From Takakia lepidozioides (lineage: Eukaryota > Streptophyta > Takakiopsida > Takakiales > Takakiaceae): DNA of 64,000 nt. Under the pieces are notes generated by a model that was not told the DNA's origin, ran no database searches, and worked only from the letters and a program-made list of their open reading frames with translations. Positions 24,201 through 34,013 of this stretch are shown in pieces. Location of the stretch: NCBI GenBank assembly GCA_030704615.1, contig CM060733.1, positions 21,514,001 through 21,578,000 on the forward strand, given 5' to 3'. The stretch's first letter is position 1; each line of letters begins with the position of its first letter. Position numbers and translations under genes: made by a program.

Positions 24201-26835
24201 GCTTGATAAGCTCGTTGACAATACCATCAGGTCCACCAGCTTTATATCCATTTAAATGTTCAATTGCTTCCACAATCTCAGAAGAACTAATGGGAGCATT
24301 ATAAGCCATTGAAATATACTCCAGTTCATCAGGGCTGTTTTGAATCATAGGAACAGTTTTTCCAACTGTGTCCCTCCATTCAGCAGAAGACCCCTCACTG
24401 TTAGACCTAGAAGTTCTGCCAAGGGTACTGTAGTGAGTTTCAAAGGTTTTGACAATGTCAACCGATGAAGTCACCACTGCACCTTTAGTAGTCTTCAGCG
24501 CTTGTACTTGCTGACCGTTTTTCGGCTTGTACAAACGTTGAAGGGCCAACCAGAATTACCACCATGGTGGTTTGAGTTTATTTCACTGTATAACTTGTCC
24601 CAGTATAATTTCTTCTGAGACCTAACAAGCTGATTGATATCTTTATGGAGCTGGTAGTACCTCGCACACAATTCTCTGTTGGTTTCCAAATTGCAGCACT
24701 CTTTATAGAGGGCTCGTCTCTCAGCTATCTTGAGTTTAATCTCATTAGTCCACCAATTAACTGCTCTACCGCAGACAATTAGTTTCCTCCCAATGATCTT
24801 GTCAGCCACGGAGGAAACGAAACTCTCCCAAGAGTCCACTGCTCTTTCGACTTCATTTCTTGCGTTAACAGAGCGTGACTGAAGTTCTTGGAGCGATTGG
24901 ACAAAATGAGGGAGAGACTCTTGCAAGGCCTCGACGTACTCAGCCTTGACCTCCTCATTGCGCCAGTTCCGAATCGAACGTTTCACAGATCTCTTGGTGG
25001 TGGGAAAACACCTTTTGATCTCAGTCCAAACCAGGAAGTGGTCAGAGGTACCAATATCAGTTCTGTCGATCAACACATTGGCACACTGGGGGAACAAAAT
25101 TTTGTCCATTATGATATAGTCCACAATGGAACGTTCCCCAGTTTGGGGTTTCTCACGAGTCCACTGCACTTGGTCACCTCTTGTCCTGTTATTCACGGTC
25201 AAAAGCTGAAGCTCTTCTAGACAGTTAATTAACCGTCTGCCATTAGAATTCAGCTCGTCCTCACCAAAAGGTCCAATGATATCGTCCTGATGGATCCCTT
25301 TGCCCACCCGGGCATTGAAGTCCCCCAATAGTACCACCTGACCTTTGGCAAGGAACGAAGCACAGTCCAGCTTTACATCTTCGAAGGCCTTGTCTGCGTC
25401 AGCACTAAGGGTCCCCTCTGTGGGCATATAAACACAACCAACAAAGAGGTCCTTTGTACTCATGCCGCCCTTCAAATTCAGTTTTAGCCAGATACTATGC
25501 TCGTACCTCAAACCCTTGTTGATAATTTCACAATTGTCAAACAAGAAATCACGGACAAAGAATCCGACCCCTTTTTGACCGCGTTTGGCAGAGGCTGCCT
25601 TGAGAGTACACATCTTACCTGCCCATTTATAACCAATGACATCTCCAACCAGTTTATCCGACGTTTCCCATGTTTCTTGCCCAGCACAGATATGAATATC
25701 ATTAGTCCGAAGAACTTGTCCCACTTCAAGTTGTTTCCTTTGGTTGGTCAACCCTGAGAAGTTGAAAGTGGCCAGCCGCAAGCCAGCCCTTTGCGTGTGA
25801 ATTGTTTGTCGTCTAGGTAGCTTGTGATTGCTCCTGGACGGCCAACCGTTCTGCAAAGGGGGACAGTTACCCCATGTGTAGATTTTGCTCATCTTGTGTA
25901 AACGTTGAGAATTGGTAAACCATTCAGGGTACCAAATCTTTCAGTTACACGACGCACAGGCTCCGCACACATAGGGGCAGATTGTCCGTCAGACTGCTTG
26001 GGGACAATTACCCCGTGTATAGATTTTGCTCGTCTTGTGTAGACTTTGAGGATTGGTAAACCATTTTGAGTACCAAATCCTTCAGTTACACGACGTTCAG
26101 GCTCTGCACACTTAGGGACAGATTGTCCATCTGACGGCTTGGGGACAATTACCCCGTGTATAGAATTTGTTCGTCTTGTGTAAACCTTGAGGATTGGTAA
26201 ACCATTCAGAGTACCAAATCCTTCAGATTCAGGACGTTCAGGTTCCGTACACTTAGGGGCATCTTGTCCTTCTGGCTGTTTGGATTCAACCTCATCCAGA
26301 GCATCAAACCGATTAGAAACTCTCAAGTTGAAGTTGTTGCCCTTGGTTGTCTTCCTAGAGCGCCCCATTGAAGGAGAGAGAGAGAGAGAGAGAGAGAATG
26401 CCCACAGGAGGTCCGAGGGACACAAGTAGAAACATATAGAAAGAAAGGCGGTAATTCTATCCATGGGGGGCCGAAGGGACACAGAACAGGAACTGAACAA
26501 AAGACAGCAAGAAAGAAACTTAAAAGCATCCACACTTTCAGACTAGAGGACTGTACAGAGAGAGAATATTGTGGACCACAGAGAGACACAGAAACGTACC
26601 CGATCGCCCTTGGGCCCCTGTGGATGAATTGCAAACACACACACATCCATTCCAAGATTAAGCAATGTCTGACAGTCAGTCTCGACTGCCACTCGGCTGC
26701 GAAGCCGAAAATTGCCGGGGAGTACCCATTCATCATAATCAACGGTAAATGCTTCATAATGGACCATATACTCATGCCCATTATATCTCAGTATGTTGAC
26801 GTTCCACCACGAACCATCGCAGTATACCTCCACCT
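14776..26835 (-). CDS. CLSY: CLASSY/DRD1-family SNF2 chromatin remodeller
   Basis: This is a multi-exon minus-strand gene. Exons with matching GT-AG sites and consistent phase are 26835-26600, 22026-20869, 20581-20294, 19870-19712, 19209-18652, 17517-17167, 16710-15825 and 15272-14776. They total about 4130 nt (about 1377 codons), close to CLSY family size. The order is a tudor-like N-terminal module, a CLSY-specific middle, a Cys-rich block, then both SNF2 helicase lobes and the conserved C-terminal tail, ending in TAG at 14778-14776. CLSY proteins recruit Pol IV, and the related DRD1 acts with Pol V, in nuclear RNA-directed DNA methylation. The N-terminal module and the 'WFDAKIMKIERHSH' block favour CLSY over DRD1. 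No frame break is seen, so it may be functional. The start codon lies upstream; an exon at about 27730-27596 fits by phase. The first intron listed (26599-22027) contains a LINE. Confidence 0.92.
15825..16710 (-). CDS. CLSY: CLSY exon: second helicase lobe
   Basis: Acceptor TTTGTTATCAG; donor CAG|GTACTC. It begins with an A/R-rich linker, then 'LRDFSIMLQPTPLQ', 'KMLIFSQN' (motif IV), 'LQLDGHHSLGERQTIIERFN', 'LLASTKACGEGITLTGASRV' (motif V) and 'AISRAFRLGQTRIVYVYRLV' (motif VI). It ends in phase 1, completed by the last exon to give Ala-Ser-Gly-Thr-Phe. Confidence 0.95.
17167..17517 (-). CDS. CLSY: CLSY exon: SNF2 motifs II and III
   Basis: Acceptor GCTCTTGGCAG; donor CAG|GTATTC; 117 codons. 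Motif II reads 'TILILDEGHFARN' (DEGH, the usual form in this subfamily) and motif III 'MRIMLSGTLFQNNFEELF'. The catalytic Asp-Glu pair is intact. Confidence 0.94.
18652..19209 (-). CDS. CLSY: CLSY exon: SNF2 motifs I and Ia
   Basis: Acceptor TGTGTATGCAG; donor CAG|GTACTG; 186 codons. It holds 'HQKEGFEFLWKNLAG', the Walker A segment 'SHAPGTGKTFLIISFLQSYL' and 'CRPLIIAPKIMLRPWEKEFR'. The HAPGTGKT sequence with the substrate-side 'GCVLS' is the CLSY/DRD1 version of helicase motif I. Confidence 0.95.
19712..19870 (-). CDS. CLSY: CLSY exon: Cys-rich (zinc-finger-like) block
   Basis: Acceptor TCATTTGCAG; donor GCG|GTAAAA; 53 codons. 'HSFLLDLEVGLVCQVCGFVG' with an upstream Cys gives the C...H.L.L.EE.GL.C..CG.V..EI pattern found before the SNF2 core in CLSY and DRD1, probably metal-binding. 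Confidence 0.88.
20294..20581 (-). CDS. CLSY: CLSY exon: pre-helicase linker
   Basis: Acceptor TTGGTTTCCAG; donor AAG|GTATGT; 96 codons in phase 0. It contains 'NAWEDMRLALESETFQS', matching the E..W.EM..AL segment just before the Cys-rich block in CLSY/DRD1 proteins. Confidence 0.85.
20869..22026 (-). CDS. CLSY: CLSY exon: linker and low-complexity middle
   Basis: Acceptor CCACCTTGCAG; donor CAG|GTAATC; 386 codons. It begins 'AWFDAKIMKIERHSH', then 'KCLFYVQFYTIPEKLP', 'SLRQMTIIQKAYNM' and 'KWSVDSCSWFSQGSPDKLRE'. These follow the CLSY order (V/A-W-x-DAKI-x-x-IERKPH, then C-x-FFVxFY, then Q..ILQK). The remainder is acidic and poorly conserved, as is usual between this block and the helicase. 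Confidence 0.9.
22737..23507 (-). pseudogene. LINE C-terminal domain with CCHC-like finger
   Basis: 'RYPKLIDSISWKQDRP', 'EILKDLDLDPQVLTLLDKSD', 'LSDENEVRQKTSLNLFPVCD' and then 'CPLCGQSEDSIHFLIHCPGF', a C-x2-C...H-x4-C module of the kind found downstream of RT in many plant LINEs. A frame break lies at about 23160-23114. The same segment recurs in three other places in the window. Confidence 0.9.
23521..24545 (-). pseudogene. LINE reverse transcriptase, internally deleted
   Basis: RT blocks are in order: 'KAGGPDGIVNELIKHGG', 'RQGVIVNLYKKGDREEPGNY' then 'RGITLLNAVGKTF', 'FHEGQAGFRRNRGCVDHIFT', 'FFLDVKKAYDTVWRDGLW', 'GVAQGCTLSPLLFNVFINQL' and the catalytic 'LMFADDFAGIGET'. Right after this the reading jumps to C-terminal sequence ('QLQHM...RYPKLIDSISW') that other copies show should be preceded by further RT/thumb sequence. 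The element has therefore lost the segment after FADD and shifted frame. Confidence 0.93.
24540..25892 (-). CDS. LINE endonuclease domain (APE type)
   Basis: The frame contains 'LRLATFNFSGLTNQRKQLEV' (start of the endonuclease fold), 'AGQETW' (metal-binding Glu), 'VGCVYMPTEGTL', 'VVLLGDFNARVGKG' (the GDFNA core) and 'GTSDHFLVWTEIKR' (the S-D-H motif). This domain nicks target DNA to prime reverse transcription. All expected catalytic residues are present. The frame shifts near 24545 into the RT frame. Confidence 0.93.
25860..26368 (-). CDS. LINE N-terminal region with 47-aa tandem repeats
   Basis: From the ATG near 26368 ('MGRSRKTTKGNNF') the frame runs into at least three copies of a 141-142-bp unit. 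Each unit contains 'FGTLNGLPILKVYTRR' and 'SIHGVIVPK'; the spacing markers GGGGACAATTACCCC lie at about 26141, 26000 and 25858. The first copy diverges at its start. The frame breaks inside the last copy, which leads into the endonuclease. A nucleic-acid-binding or multimerising role is possible but not shown. Confidence 0.8.
26600..26835 (-). CDS. CLSY: CLSY exon: N-terminal tudor-like module
   Basis: Acceptor TTTCTGACAG at 26836; donor G|GTACGT at 26600/26599. It encodes 'EVEVYCDGSWWNVNILRYNG' and 'RLRSRVAVETDCQTLLNLGM' followed by DVCVF. This matches the CLSY N-terminus (W-x-P/N-V-E..., R-I-R-S-R...DC..FL..G.DVCV). It ends in phase 0, as does the start of the next exon at 22026, so the 4.6-kb LINE-bearing intron joins them without changing the frame. 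Confidence 0.88.
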
Positions 26836-27595
26836 CTGTCAGAAAGACAACAGATGACTCATAAGAGAGCAAACACGAAGGAAGATGAGTGCTGGGTCAA
26901 CTAGAGTTTCAATTCCAAAGAGATGTATCTGCAAAGCTCCCGCTTTACATTTGGCAGGTAACCAACTGAAATGGAATGAGGAGATATCCAGGGTCAAAAA
27001 GAAGCTCTTGCCAAAAAGAATCCCTAAACCTATCTGACAACAGATCAGAAAGAAGGAAAACAAGACCTTCAAAGGCCATAAAAAATAAATTAAATTGGAT
27101 TAAATAAATTAACAAACACAATAGCAGCATTACATCTTAGAAATTCAATCAAGCCATTCTTGAATAGCAGTACTAGCTAGTACGACTCCTACTGCCTTTA
27201 ACCCCAGACAGTGGCGCAAACACACTGAGTTCCTGTCATCTTTCCAGAAGGGAAACAGGATGACTGAGCCAAGAATGAGACTACAGCAATTACAAAAACA
27301 GACTTAAACATTTGATGTGTGTGGGAGCAGCAAGTTCAAAGAAGGAAGCAGAAAGAAAGAGAGAAACTGAAACAGAACCAATTAAACGAAGAACCAAAGG
27401 AGCAATATAATTAAAAAAGAGGGCTGACCCCACGGATCATTAGTTTTCAACCATTTAAATTGACAAGTTCTCATCATTGTCAAAAGACAATTCAATTCAT
27501 GTCATTGTTGAGTAGAATATGCCGTTGAAGCAAGGAGAAAGGGAAATGGGGAGGGACGTATTCAGCAGGTAAGCCTAGAGACATTCAACACATAC

Positions 27596-27730
27596 CGGGC
27601 TGAGAAGTTGTCAGATCTTCATCCTCAAAAATCCTCCTTTCACTTCTACGGGACACCTTATCCACACTGGAATCACCAGAATCTTTCTCATTGCTGCGAC
27701 TCTGGGAGTGCAATTGTTTCCAGGTATGCT
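27596..27730 (-). CDS. Probable upstream CLSY exon
   Basis: The donor CCCG|GTATGT at 27596/27595 would leave one base that completes the split Glu codon at the start of exon 26835-26600, giving Ser-Gln-Pro-Glu-Val-Glu-Val. The frame encodes 'SVDKVSRRSERRIFEDEDLT'. An acceptor such as GCACTCCCAG near 27700 is possible; the 5' boundary and start codon are uncertain. Confidence 0.5.
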
Positions 27731-27829
27731 CCCCCACTTGACAACCAGCCTTCTGTCGCAACTTCCGTGAAGCTAGGGATGAAGACTCCGCCGAAGTGGA
27801 GCAAACCCCAGATATTCTCACCATTGGTG

Positions 27830-29790
27830 AACCATTACATCATCTGGCTTGGCGGGTTGTCCTTGAGTCACTGACTTCCATCCAGATACATGCCAAAATA
27901 GGAGACACATATATATCAGGCACCAAGCTGACAACATGGTTCACACTGCCACACAATACATCGCCAGCAAAGTTACATCTAGGCTTCGGAGACTGACTTG
28001 AGGAGATGATGTATGCCACATTACAACCAATCACCTTGCCAGCAATCACAGAACGAATAAATAGCAGTAGTTACCCACTCACCGTAGTTGCTTCAGGCAA
28101 ACGTTGTTGAGCTGTTGCTGTGGATTTCCAGCACCATTGTGCCCACAATGGGTGCACTAACCATGGTTTAGATCCCCTCCACCTACGCATGGTATGCTCC
28201 AATACCTGATTAGTTATGGTTGCAGTCGGCTTCTACCTGCGCAGTGTTCAAGGCTGGGGTAAGCTAGAACCCTCTAATCTGAAAGCCCAGGAACCATTGG
28301 TCAGTACCATCAGCAAAGTTCAGATTCTTTCCCTTGAGACATAACCTATGCAGTAAAAATTAGTACCTGCAGGTATCTGCTCAGGTTGGCATGAGATACA
28401 TTGGAAGATGAGCTAAGTTGAAGACTTTTCTTTGAAACTGTGCCTGACATACATGGCTTCAGACATGGAACACAATGTGCTTTTTTCTTGTCTTCCATGA
28501 GCTCATGGTGAATTACCTACATAATCTAGTATCCAGTGATGATAATTGAACTTGCTAAGGGCCACAAATGCTCTCCTTGCATCTCTAAATGTTCTCCCAC
28601 ACCATCAAAAGGTAACCCAACTACCTTCTTCTCAGTAAGAATTCTATGACGGTACTCAGACCAGGCTTGGTGGAATTTGTAGCTCGTACCTAAGCCACAT
28701 TGCTCCAAAAAGTTGCTGGGGGAAAATGAGAGCACACTCTTTGTACTTCTACAGTCTCTCCTCACGTCCACTTTCCAGTGATGTCACACTTTGTTCTTGG
28801 TTGAGATGCTGGTTGCAGAATGAGAATGTGACCCAACCAGGAGGGCAAGATCTCGTAGGTCACTGGTCGAGCAGGACCGCAAACATCCTTGTACCTGTAA
28901 TAATCAGACTCCTCCGCTAACCTGATACCATAAATATAGCAGGTGCAAGGAGCCTGATCTCAGGAATTGGAAATTCTCTGGTAATTTAGCAATGCATCGC
29001 GAGATTCCAACTTCATTCTGAGCAAAAACATGTTCAGTACCATGAGGCATACTAACAATTAATGGAAGTACCAATTTCATCATTCACAGTTTTGTGCACG
29101 TACATCAGGCCCTGTGTGAAGATCTTCATAAAAATGCAACCAGCAAGAATGAAGAATCGGCAACATTCAGTAGAAACTGCAGGGAGAGATCACCTTCCCC
29201 GCTGCTTCTTCCTCTTCAACATTAGCCCAAATCGATGCACATGTAATCGGACGAAAGAGGACAGAGATGAACATTCAGTTCTGCAGTGCTTCCCTTACAG
29301 TCCGGCGGGCTCAAATAAATCCAACAATCTCTCACTCATAGGACTCTCTCCCCTCCATTCCTCCCTCTCTACTTTCAACCCTCCAATGATGCGTGGCCTT
29401 CTTTGACTGACGATTCACAATCGGCAAGGTCACGATTTTTGCGGGCTGTGATGCTCTTCCGTTTTCCAAGAATTTGAAGAGAGATCTGGTGCCACATCTT
29501 CTGTTCAAAATCACATGTACCTCGCCTTCTCCCTCCTTCTCAGAGATCACTGCGCAACATTCCTGTCGCTTCCAACGCAACCAAGGTCCTCAATTCGCAA
29601 AATCACTTGCTAATCCTTGTAAGGTTCAGGGCATTAGCTTCTGGAATACGCTGTAGCGCCGAATTGTAGCAACACAAAACCCTGCCAAGTTTGCTCCTCA
29701 ACAGCCTCTCTCCATCCTCCTTTCTATCGTCTTACATTTTGTTTCTATTTTTTCCCGACGTCATAGGCGAGTTTTGCCTGCGATCCCATA
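27830..29790. other. 5' flank of the CLSY-like gene
   Basis: No gene is certain. A minus-strand frame at 28709-28526 follows a good acceptor (TTTTCCCCCAG) and encodes 'TSYKFHQAWSEYRHRILTEK', then 'KVVGLPFDGVGEHLEMQGEH'. It could be a further upstream exon but has no clear donor. CT-rich DNA at 29330-29580 and 29700-29740 would fit a promoter or 5' UTR. Confidence 0.35.
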
Positions 29791-29801
29791 AACCTCGAAC
29801 T

Positions 29802-29880
29802 GGCAGTCAGTAGCTCAGTTGGTAAAGTGCACTGGGTACCACCCAGATGATTCTGGGGTCAAATCCTGCTACTTGACTGG
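29802..29880 (+). repeat. tRNA-like sequence (SINE head or tRNA fossil)
   Basis: A 79-bp cloverleaf-like stretch. CAGTCAGTAG (29804-29813) pairs with CTACTTGACTG (29869-29879). Box A-like TAGCTCAGTTGGTAAAGTGC follows, CTGGG/CCCAG forms an anticodon-like stem around a 5-base loop, and box B-like GGGTCAAATCC is present. The short anticodon loop and weak T stem argue against a working tRNA. A polypurine/A-rich stretch ends near 30040, as in a SINE. Confidence 0.5.
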
Positions 29881-30039
29881 TGTGGTATACTCTTCCCCTC
29901 CCCTGGGTGGGGGGGGTGTCCCATTTCTCAGCCTCCATTGGCAGGGTTTCTGTGAACGAGGTTATTTTCTCCTCTCACTATCAAGGGGCCTGATTTGTGA
30001 GCTGTCGCTCCCAGGTGTTTAGGGGGAAAAAAAAAACAT

Positions 30040-32330
30040 GGCGAAACTCATTCTGCAACGGTACCTCGCCCTCCAGTGATAGCGATTGCCCAGCTACCAA
30101 TACGGCGGTCCCGCCAGAGCTAGTCATACCCATCCCTATGTAGGGTTAGGTGCCACTCAACTAGAAGGGCAGACAGACTCTAGGGAAAATTTGCACTGCA
30201 CCAGACTACGTGGCGTCAAGTTACAGGCCAAGAAATAAGTTGGGAGAAATTTTGAAGGTCAAAAAAGGAGAGACGATTGGAGCGACCAATAGGGATGGTA
30301 GGAAAGGGTGTAGTAGAGCGAAGCAGGATGGCGATGGGATGAAGAGGTGTGTGTTGCAGCCACGTCAGGCGCCCATTGTGGGAATGTGCACACCTGGCGC
30401 CAATCGGCCTTCTAAGAACGTCAGCGAAGAGAGACGGCTGGGCCCGGGCCAGGCCAGCTCTCTTGCCCACCCACAATGAATGGCTACAACCCCTCTAAAT
30501 TGCAGGTGCAACTGAGTTTTTCACCTACGGTTGCTTTGTATGTAATTACATAGGGGTTAAAATCTAAAAATTGACAAGGAAAATATGCCTCCAAATGAAG
30601 TACTTTTTTCTCTACAAAATTTGTAAAACCTAGCGGTGGATGTGTGTATGTAATGCTCACACACGACAAGGTGAAGTGGTTATAATTTTTACTAACTTTA
30701 TTAAGTTTACAATTTGGGTCTGTTTACCCACTTGTACAACGACTAAAATATCGCGAAAAAGTAGGCTACAGCATCGGGACAATGGGCGAGTCACGTCGGC
30801 TTTAAGGCACGGCAAGGATTTCCTAAGCGGTGCAAAATAAAAAGAGATGACTCCAAATATCTGTGACCCAGTGGCAGGGCCAAAGACCCCCAGGGGCACC
30901 ATCATCAGTTTATTTTCCAGGGAGCGGCAAACTCCCTATATGACGAAATCACAAAAACCGGCGATTGTAGTATATTTTCATCCCCAATTACCCTGAGAAT
31001 TTATACATGCTTCTACGGGATGCCTAATCATAATTTGTCACCAAGTTTGGTGATTTCTAGAAAAGATTGGTGACGACATCAAATTATTAAGCCAACGGCA
31101 TTCGCGCAGGCCGCTTAATTGATTTTCTACTGCATCCATGGGATGAAAATGATAAATTCGCCCTGGAAGCTGGATGGATGAAAAGTGGCAACTAGCGCCA
31201 ACTAGCCATCCAAGCTTCAATGTATAGTATTCCTCTTGCTTGTTGTAGTGTTGTCTGGATCCTAGCTTGTAGGCCTTGAGGCCCCTTTGAATTTATCAAG
31301 GAGGTTGTGCAAATTCATGTGGAGAAAGAGATTTGGACGAGTAGGAGAGGCCGGTTTGGACCTTGTGACAGTATTGCATAAGGACCGCATAGAATACCAA
31401 TTCGCGAGTCGATAGAGCATCCCAGACACCTCGCACATTGGAAGGTTGACACATTCCTCACTTGCCATTTATGTATGTGAATTGTTGATTTTTTTTCCAA
31501 GCTACGACTTCAAGATTGAAAGTTGATTGACGAAATAGCCCTCTTGACGAGATGATGTGCATTGTGAATTCACTATGATCTTGAGTTCACAATTGATGTG
31601 GGAAGATCGCATGATATGATTTGCCAAAAGGCCATTTGCACTATGGTGGATAGAATGAAGCATTGAATTATTTTGTTCATTTTTATGTCAAGGAGCAGAG
31701 CTGATATATAGCTCAGTGGGTTATAACCAGAGCTGGGATGAGGATTTGAAAGGCCAAGGAAGGCCATACTAACCTCCCATAGTTCCCCAATCAAGGGGCC
31801 TTTGGAATATGAAGGGGGAAGGGGTTTGTTTGTTTTTTTGGGGGTTTTTCTTTTTGGGTTCATACCTGAGGTGCCCCACGGCCGTCAGCAGCTCGGGTAG
31901 GCCCCGAGTGGTGTGCCAGGGAGCCAGGAACTCAAGGAAACATCTGCGGGGAGCAGCCGTGGCCATGCGCCATAGTGCTAAAGAGGCGGGCCCGCTGACC
32001 TTGAGTCATATTTGCAAGAAAAGATAGTCCGCGCGGCCTCGGCAGCGGGAGAGGCGTGCCAAAAAGGGCGCATTAACCGCTGGGTAAACCTTCGGCATGC
32101 TAACCAGCGGTCGCGGGGATAATCCGCAACGCTACCTGGAACACACCTCTCCCACCTCCATTCCCATTACCCTCCCCTCCACCTTACACCACTTACTCAT
32201 ACGCACATGGGGAATGAAAAGTTTCCATTACCCCCACTACACATCCTCAACCCTCCACTCCATCTAGCTCCTCACCCACCCTGTTTCCCAGACTCAACCC
32301 AAGCAAGGCCTGGATAAGGGCGCTACCGCG
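30040..32330. other. Intergenic, no recognisable gene
   Basis: Both strands are open at 30210-30479 without domain content. A second weak box A-like stretch (TATAGCTCAGTGGGTTATAACC, about 31707-31728) may mark another tRNA-derived repeat. DNA from 31860 to 32200 is moderately GC-rich. Confidence 0.45.
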
Positions 32331-32334
32331 CCCT

Positions 32335-32690
32335 TCTCCAGCGTCGCACAGGCGCCCGGCTCGGGACTTGCGACGTCGGGGCGTCGTAACGCCGACGCTC
32401 GGACGACATTGTGGCATCTTGCGATGCCATGCCGTTGCCGGAAAGGGGCCTGACCCCATTCCCCCGCCAACGCATTGGGGGGGTTGCGACGCCCCCGGGA
32501 TGCTGCGACGCCGGAAAATCGCAACGAGACGTCGCAGCGCCACAGCCCAGCGATGCTTTTGCGACGGCGGGGAATCGCAATGCCCGGAAAAAAAAAAAAA
32601 AAAAAAAAAACACATTTTTTCTCTTTTTTTGCGATTCCCCGCTGGGGCTGCGGCGCTGCGATTCCCCGGCGTCCTGGGGGCGTCGCGCAA
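32335..32690. repeat. GCGAC-rich repeat with poly(A) core, copy 1
   Basis: It is dense in TTGCGAC/GTCGCAA motifs of the kind that pack CACTA subterminal regions. GGGGAATCGCAA (about 32570) and TTGCGATTCCCC (about 32629) form an inverted pair around a run of about 20 A. Long ORFs on all frames here are compositional. Confidence 0.7.
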
Positions 32691-33234
32691 AATTGATTCT
32701 GGGAGTAGATTATAGAGCATAATGGGCTTGGCATCCTCAGACTATAGCCATTGTCCAACAATAAGTTGCAATGCAGCTTTGCAAAACTTAGGCCATTGAT
32801 AGATATTTATTCTTGAAGAACTCTGGGAACAAGTCTCGGTGCAAGTTCCAACTGTGCGAACTCTTATAGAGTACGCATAATCTGCAACACAATGATAGGA
32901 TTGAGATAGTGGTAGTCACTAGGAGCTAACTCTTGATATGTATATATATACTTGGACTGCTTTTGTGATATATAGATGTATTGTAGATTTGTTGGTTAGT
33001 GTGCAGTGTCTTAGAAATGTTATAATGTGGAGGTCCTAGGTTCAAATATGCATTGCCTAATATATGTAGAACAATGCATAAACTGCCATTGGACAAAACC
33101 GGAGTCAATGGTCAACGCCGAGTCAATGGTCAACTAGTTTTTGAAATTGAAAATTCAAATTTAAATTCAAATTCAAATTTTATCACCTAAATGCAAATGT
33201 ACCCTCCTACTAAGACGTCTGGGGGTCTTATTTA

Positions 33235-33515
33235 TGACCCCCGGACGTACCTAATGCGACGTCGCAGAAAAAAACGTTTTTTTTTTTTTTTTTTTTTTTT
33301 TTGCGATGCTCAGACGTCGCAGGTCGCGCCGGCGCCGCGTCCGGGGGGTTTGCGATTCCCCAACGACGCTAATTAGTGACGTTTCGGGAGCGAAGTCTCT
33401 ACGACTTCCCGACGTCGCAAAATGCCACCGGCGCGCCCCAGGCCCCGTAGAGTATTTCCGTCGCTAATCGCGGCGGTTGGAGGTCGCTGGGGCATCGCTA
33501 ACGAGGTAGTCGACC
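33235..33515. repeat. GCGAC-rich repeat with poly(T) core, copy 2
   Basis: This has the same motif set as 32335-32690, with a TGCGACGTCGCA palindrome followed by about 24 T and TTGCGATGC. It may be the other end of one non-autonomous element about 1.2 kb long. The DNA between (32700-33230) includes AT-rich low-complexity sequence and a weak tRNA-like GGTTCAAAT box at 33048. Confidence 0.65.
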
Positions 33516-34013
33516 CCCCAAACGTAGTAGTGCAAATGAGGCTTGACACCTCACTTGGCATATGAGACCCAATGAAGTCCCAACACACAAAATATAAATA
33601 TAAATATATAAAATGTCTCAGTTAACTAGAAGTAGGTAATTCTAGATAACCATGACTAAAACCATGACAGTTGTCGTGCACCTAAGCATCGTGCCATAAC
33701 ATACATCGTTGTTCACCACACATTCTAAGCATACAATCCTAGAAAGCTATGCCACAATCGCCCCCCTAGCTGGTGATTAGGTCCCTCTAACACCAGATAA
33801 CTGACAAGTATCCATCCCAATAAGATCATCGTTTGGTCATCAATCGCCCAAGTCTCACTATCTGAAGTCAATAGATCAAGAGGTCGGGTGCAAAAGTAGC
33901 CCCATCGTTACTCGCCTTCCTGCAATCCATGGCTTCAATTGGGTGTCCATGGCATCGAACTCCCATCAGCTAGACCTTGGATCACTTGTCAACCTCGTCA
34001 CTGTCATGCCCCA

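Larger units (their letters stand above)
22737..26400 (-). mobile_element. LINE (non-LTR retrotransposon) in the CLSY intron
   Basis: In coding order this element has a (CT)n tract at 26396-26373, an ATG near 26368, a 47-residue tandem-repeat region, an apurinic-type endonuclease, a reverse transcriptase and a CCHC-like C-terminal domain. It lies wholly between the CLSY exons at 26600 and 22026, in the same orientation. Frameshifts near 25895 and 24545 and an internal deletion after the RT catalytic box show it is inactive. Fragments of the same family lie at 47089-47560, 50085-50812 and 50925-51335. Exact ends and a target-site duplication are not visible to me; the 3' end is probably near 22790. 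Confidence 0.93.

Noticed and set aside
29802-29880. Functional tRNA gene
   Set aside because: The anticodon-like loop has five bases and the T stem is weak; a SINE head or fossil fits better.
32247-32761. Six overlapping ORFs of about 100-157 codons
   Set aside because: Compositional ORFs in a GCGAC-rich repeat with a poly(A) core; Phe/Lys runs are translations of the homopolymer.
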